Shown: piece by piece, positions 61,609-64,000 of the stretch
Layout of the letters: each line of letters opens with the position of its first letter
How positions within the stretch are numbered: position 1 is the first letter of the stretch
The notes under the pieces: generated by a model
Seen by the model: only the letters and a program-made list of their open reading frames with translations
Told to the model about the DNA's origin: nothing
Database searches by the model: none
From: Nakamurella sp. PAMC28650
GTDB taxonomy: Bacteria; Actinomycetota; Actinomycetes; Mycobacteriales; Nakamurellaceae
Assembly (NCBI RefSeq): GCF_014303395.1
Contig: NZ_CP060298.1
Location: forward strand, 2,232,001 to 2,296,000
DNA: 64,000 nucleotides
Direction: 5' to 3'
Translations under genes and position numbers: made by a program

Positions 61609-63249
61609 GTGAGCTTCCAGAACCCCGCCCGCCGGCCGGTCCCGGCCACGGGCGCGGCCCACGACGACGGCTCGGCCGAGAGCGGGGGCGTGACCGAGAG
61701 CGGGGGCGTGACCGAGAGCGACCGCGTGACCGGGCCGCCGATGGATCGTGGCCCGTCAGATCTGTCGAGCCCGTCGGGTCCGTCAGACGTGTCAGGTCCG
61801 GGGGACCCGGCAGGCCCGGGGGATCCGGCAGATGTGACAGGTCCGGCGGGTGACGCCGTTCCTGCAGATCGAGCGCAGTCGGTCGCCGAACCCGGCCCGT
61901 GGAGCGCGGGCCGGCGCGCCTTCGAGGACGACGTCGAACTGACTCCGGACGGAATCCCGCGACTGATGCGGCGTCGCGACGGTTCGATCGTCGGCGGGGT
62001 GGCTGCCGGCCTGGCGGACCACCTGCGCGTCCCCGTGTTGGCCGTCCGGATCGCCTTCGCACTGATGGCGGTGTTCGCCGGGGCCGGCGTGCTGGCCTAC
62101 GCGCTGCTGTGGATCTTCGTTCCGCCCCGACCGGAAACCGGGCAGGGGCAACTGTCCGGGCAGGGGACGGTGGAGCGCCGTCAGGCGGTCGGCGTTGCGG
62201 CGCTGGGGGTCGCGCTGATGATCGTCGCCACCGCGCTCGGGCTGGGTCAGGTGCTGGGCTGGGTGCTCGGGCCGCTCGGCCTGGCGGCGCTGGGCGGTGC
62301 GTTCATCTGGCGGGAGGCGGACGAGGCCCGTCGCGCCCGCTGGCGCAAGACGGCTGCCGGCATCGTCGGCCCCAGCCGGGGAACGGTCTGGCGGGTCGCC
62401 GGCGGCGCAGCGCTGGTGATCGGCGGTCTCTCGGTCTTCGCACTGGGCCAGCTCGACTTCACCGCTGTCCGGTCCGCGTTGATCGCCGTGTTGCTGACCC
62501 TCGTCGGGGTCGCTGTCATCACCGTGCCCTGGTGGGTGCGGCTGGTGCGCGATCTCGCCAACGAACGTCAGGGCCGCATGAGGGAGCGCGAGCGGGCCGA
62601 GATCGCCGCGCACCTGCACGATTCAGTGCTGCAGACGCTGAACATGATCAAGAACAAGGCCGAGGATCCGCGCGAGGTGCTCCGGTTGGCCCGGCGTCAG
62701 GAGCGGGAGCTGCGGACCTGGCTGTACGGCCCGGCCGGATATGCCTCTCCGCACGGCGAGAGTGCGCCCCCTGAAGGAACTTTCGCCGTGACCCTGGCCG
62801 AGGCGGCCGGGGACGTCGAGGACACCTACGCGGTGGCCGTGGCGCCCGTCGTGGTCGGTGACACGGTGATGGACCAACACCTGGTTGCCCTGCTGGCCGC
62901 TGCCCGGGAGGCAATGGTCAATGCGGCCAGCCACTCCGGGGCGCCGGAGGTCAGCGTCTACGCCGAGATCGAGAACGGAACGGCCTCCGTCTTCGTCCGG
63001 GATCGGGGCTGCGGGTTCGACGTGTCGGCGATCGGTCCCGACCGGAGGGGTCTGGCCGAGTCGATCCGGGGGAGGATGGAGCGGCACGGTGGCAGGGCCG
63101 TCGTGCGCTCGACACCAGGGGAGGGCACCGAAGTGGAGCTGCAGATGCCGATCGCAGTCAGGTCCGCGCCCGGGCCCGGGTCGGGTGTGTCCGGGTCGGG
63201 TGTGTCGGGGTCGGGCGTGTCCGTGTCGGCCGGGGAGGACTCGGTATGA
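61609..63249 (+). CDS. PspC-domain sensor histidine kinase
   Basis: A 546-residue kinase. The first ~100 residues are low complexity (three ESGGVT-type 6-residue repeats, then Gly/Pro/Asp/Ser). A PspC domain (GSIVGGVAAGLADHLRVPVL) follows near residue 125, then several membrane helices. The HisKA_3 phosphoacceptor is His337 in AAHLHDSVLQTL. The ATPase domain has AAREAMVNAASHSG and RDRGCGFD. The end is a GSGVSGSGVSGSGVSVS repeat. GTG start; coupled to the regulator by a 4-nt overlap. Confidence 0.9.
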   Translation: MSFQNPARRPVPATGAAHDDGSAESGGVTESGGVTESDRVTGPPMDRGPSDLSSPSGPSDVSGPGDPAGPGDPADVTGPAGDAVPADRAQSVAEPGPWSAGRRAFEDDVELTPDGIPRLMRRRDGSIVGGVAAGLADHLRVPVLAVRIAFALMAVFAGAGVLAYALLWIFVPPRPETGQGQLSGQGTVERRQAVGVAALGVALMIVATALGLGQVLGWVLGPLGLAALGGAFIWREADEARRARWRKTAAGIVGPSRGTVWRVAGGAALVIGGLSVFALGQLDFTAVRSALIAVLLTLVGVAVITVPWWVRLVRDLANERQGRMRERERAEIAAHLHDSVLQTLNMIKNKAEDPREVLRLARRQERELRTWLYGPAGYASPHGESAPPEGTFAVTLAEAAGDVEDTYAVAVAPVVVGDTVMDQHLVALLAAAREAMVNAASHSGAPEVSVYAEIENGTASVFVRDRGCGFDVSAIGPDRRGLAESIRGRMERHGGRAVVRSTPGEGTEVELQMPIAVRSAPGPGSGVSGSGVSGSGVSVSAGEDSV

Positions 63250-63905
63250 CGGGCCCCGTCACGGTGTTCCTCGTCGATGACCACGAACTCTTCCGGACCG
63301 GGGTGAAGGCCGAACTCGGTGGTCTGGGCGACGACCGGATCCGGGTGGTGGGCGAGGCCGGGTCGGTGGGCGAGGCTGTCGTGCGGATCACCTCGGATCC
63401 GCCGGACGTGGTCCTGCTGGACGTGCACATGCCCGACGGCGGTGGGCGGGCCGTGCTCGAACAGGTCCATCGCAAGCTGCCGCAGGTCGTGTTCCTGGCG
63501 CTGTCCGTCTCCGATGCCGCCGAGGATGTGATCAACGTGATCAGGGCCGGCGCCCGCGGCTACGTCACCAAGACGATCTCCGGTCGGGACCTGGCCGACG
63601 CCGTGGTCCGGGTCGCGGGCGGGGATGCGGTCTTCTCGCCGCGACTGGCCGGGTTCGTGCTGGACGCGTTCTCCGACCGTCCGGGGGGGGCGCCGGTCTC
63701 CGATCCCGAACTGGACATGCTCTCGCCGCGCGAGCGGGAGGTGCTCAAGTTGTTGGCCCGTGGCTACGCCTACAAGGAGATCGCGTCGCAGTTGTTCATC
63801 TCGGTGAAGACCGTGGAGACCCACGTCTCGGCCGTCCTCCGCAAGACGCAGAAGTCCAACCGCTACGAACTGAGCCGCTGGGCCACCGACCGTCGTCTGG
63901 TCTGA
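63246..63905 (+). CDS. LuxR-family response regulator
   Basis: A 219-residue regulator with a complete receiver: VDDHELFR acid pocket, Asp59 in VVLLDVHMPD and the lysine in YVTKT. The C-terminal LuxR helix-turn-helix reads LSPREREVLKLLARGYAYKE then SVKTVETHVSAVLRKT. It is coupled to the PspC kinase and is its evident partner. The likely response is envelope stress, from the PspC/LiaF context. Confidence 0.92.
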   Translation: MTGPVTVFLVDDHELFRTGVKAELGGLGDDRIRVVGEAGSVGEAVVRITSDPPDVVLLDVHMPDGGGRAVLEQVHRKLPQVVFLALSVSDAAEDVINVIRAGARGYVTKTISGRDLADAVVRVAGGDAVFSPRLAGFVLDAFSDRPGGAPVSDPELDMLSPREREVLKLLARGYAYKEIASQLFISVKTVETHVSAVLRKTQKSNRYELSRWATDRRLV

Positions 63906-63932
63906 CGACCGCTGCGCGGATCGGCCGGCCCG

Positions 63933-64000
63933 GCGCGGATCAATGAGCCGGCGAGTGGGTCGGAAGTCCACGAGTTCGCCCACGCGGTCTGCCGGTGAGG
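63933..64000. repeat. Palindromic intergenic element, copy E (cut by window end)
   Basis: It begins with GCGCGGATCAA like copy B and has a core GAGTGGGTCGGAAGTCCACGA that aligns with copy A (GAGTGG...CAGAAGTCAACA). The right arm is not visible because the window ends. It follows the response regulator stop by 27 bp. Confidence 0.55.

Noticed and set aside
59909-62062. A 717-codon extension of the PspC/LiaF-like gene into the kinase region
   Set aside because: The extra N-terminal part is Arg/Pro-rich and antisense to the kinase. The ATG at 61495 gives a normal start before the PspC domain.

Overview
This is a contiguous stretch of high-GC actinobacterial chromosome. The evidence is an unbroken ribosomal-protein superoperon, a short-LID adenylate kinase, a WhiB-family regulator, a BldM-like atypical response regulator, a SigD/RsdA-type sigma/anti-sigma pair, a GroEL1 with a His-rich tail, and frequent GTG/TTG starts. 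Gene order from rplM to guaA closely follows that of mycobacteria, but the whole rpsJ-to-truA block is also contiguous, and BldM argues against Mycobacterium itself. A member of the Nakamurella/Frankia-like lineages is my best guess; it is inference, not identification.

Layout. 1-717: leader of the S10 operon with 20-bp tandem repeats and a promoter. 718-6318: rpsJ to rpsQ. 6649-7698: a WXG100-like/lipase fusion inserted in the ribosomal block. 8303-12688: rplN to rplO (spc operon). 13094-15903: secY, adk, map. 16343-21784: infA, rpmJ, rpsM, rpsK, rpsD, rpoA, rplQ, truA. 21947-23341: a large lipoprotein. 23685-26185: rplM, rpsI, glmM. 26206-28897: a hydrolase diverging from a Ycf46-like AAA ATPase. 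29044-35607: glmS, acpS, nnr, alr, an alpha/beta hydrolase, tsaE. 35626-37318: two small membrane/exported proteins and a LacI repressor. 37486-40258: tsaB, rimI, tsaD, a DUF4259-like protein. 40472-42525: CIRCE-controlled groES-groEL. 42986-46437: whiB3-like, bldM-like, sigD and rsdA. 46538-49324: guaB and guaB3. 49530-51601: ROK kinase and nagA. 51696-53413: an ECF sigma factor with a membrane anti-sigma-like protein, bracketed by two near-identical palindromes. 53565-56346: DUF4031 gene, a frameshifted MFS drug-efflux gene and a TetR repressor. 56527-59357: guaA and a Bcr/CflA-type exporter. 59358-59706: a non-coding patch with a tRNA-like sequence and hairpins. 59707-63905: a small membrane gene and a PspC/LiaF-like protein, divergent from a PspC-domain histidine kinase and its LuxR-type regulator.

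Functionally this is translation and secretion, amino-sugar and cell-wall precursor supply (glmM, glmS, nagA, alr), t6A tRNA modification (tsaB, tsaD, tsaE), GMP synthesis (guaB, guaB3, guaA), protein folding, and several regulatory modules for development and envelope stress.

The most unusual content is non-coding. A family of about 100-bp palindromic elements sits between genes at about 7735, 9765, 18589, 49397 and 63933, two of them inside ribosomal operons. Several intergenic tandem arrays have exact 15, 16, 17 or 20-bp periods. A pair of 44/42-bp perfect palindromes shows a compensatory base-pair change. All repeat statements come from reading the sequence by eye; genome-wide copy number is unknown.
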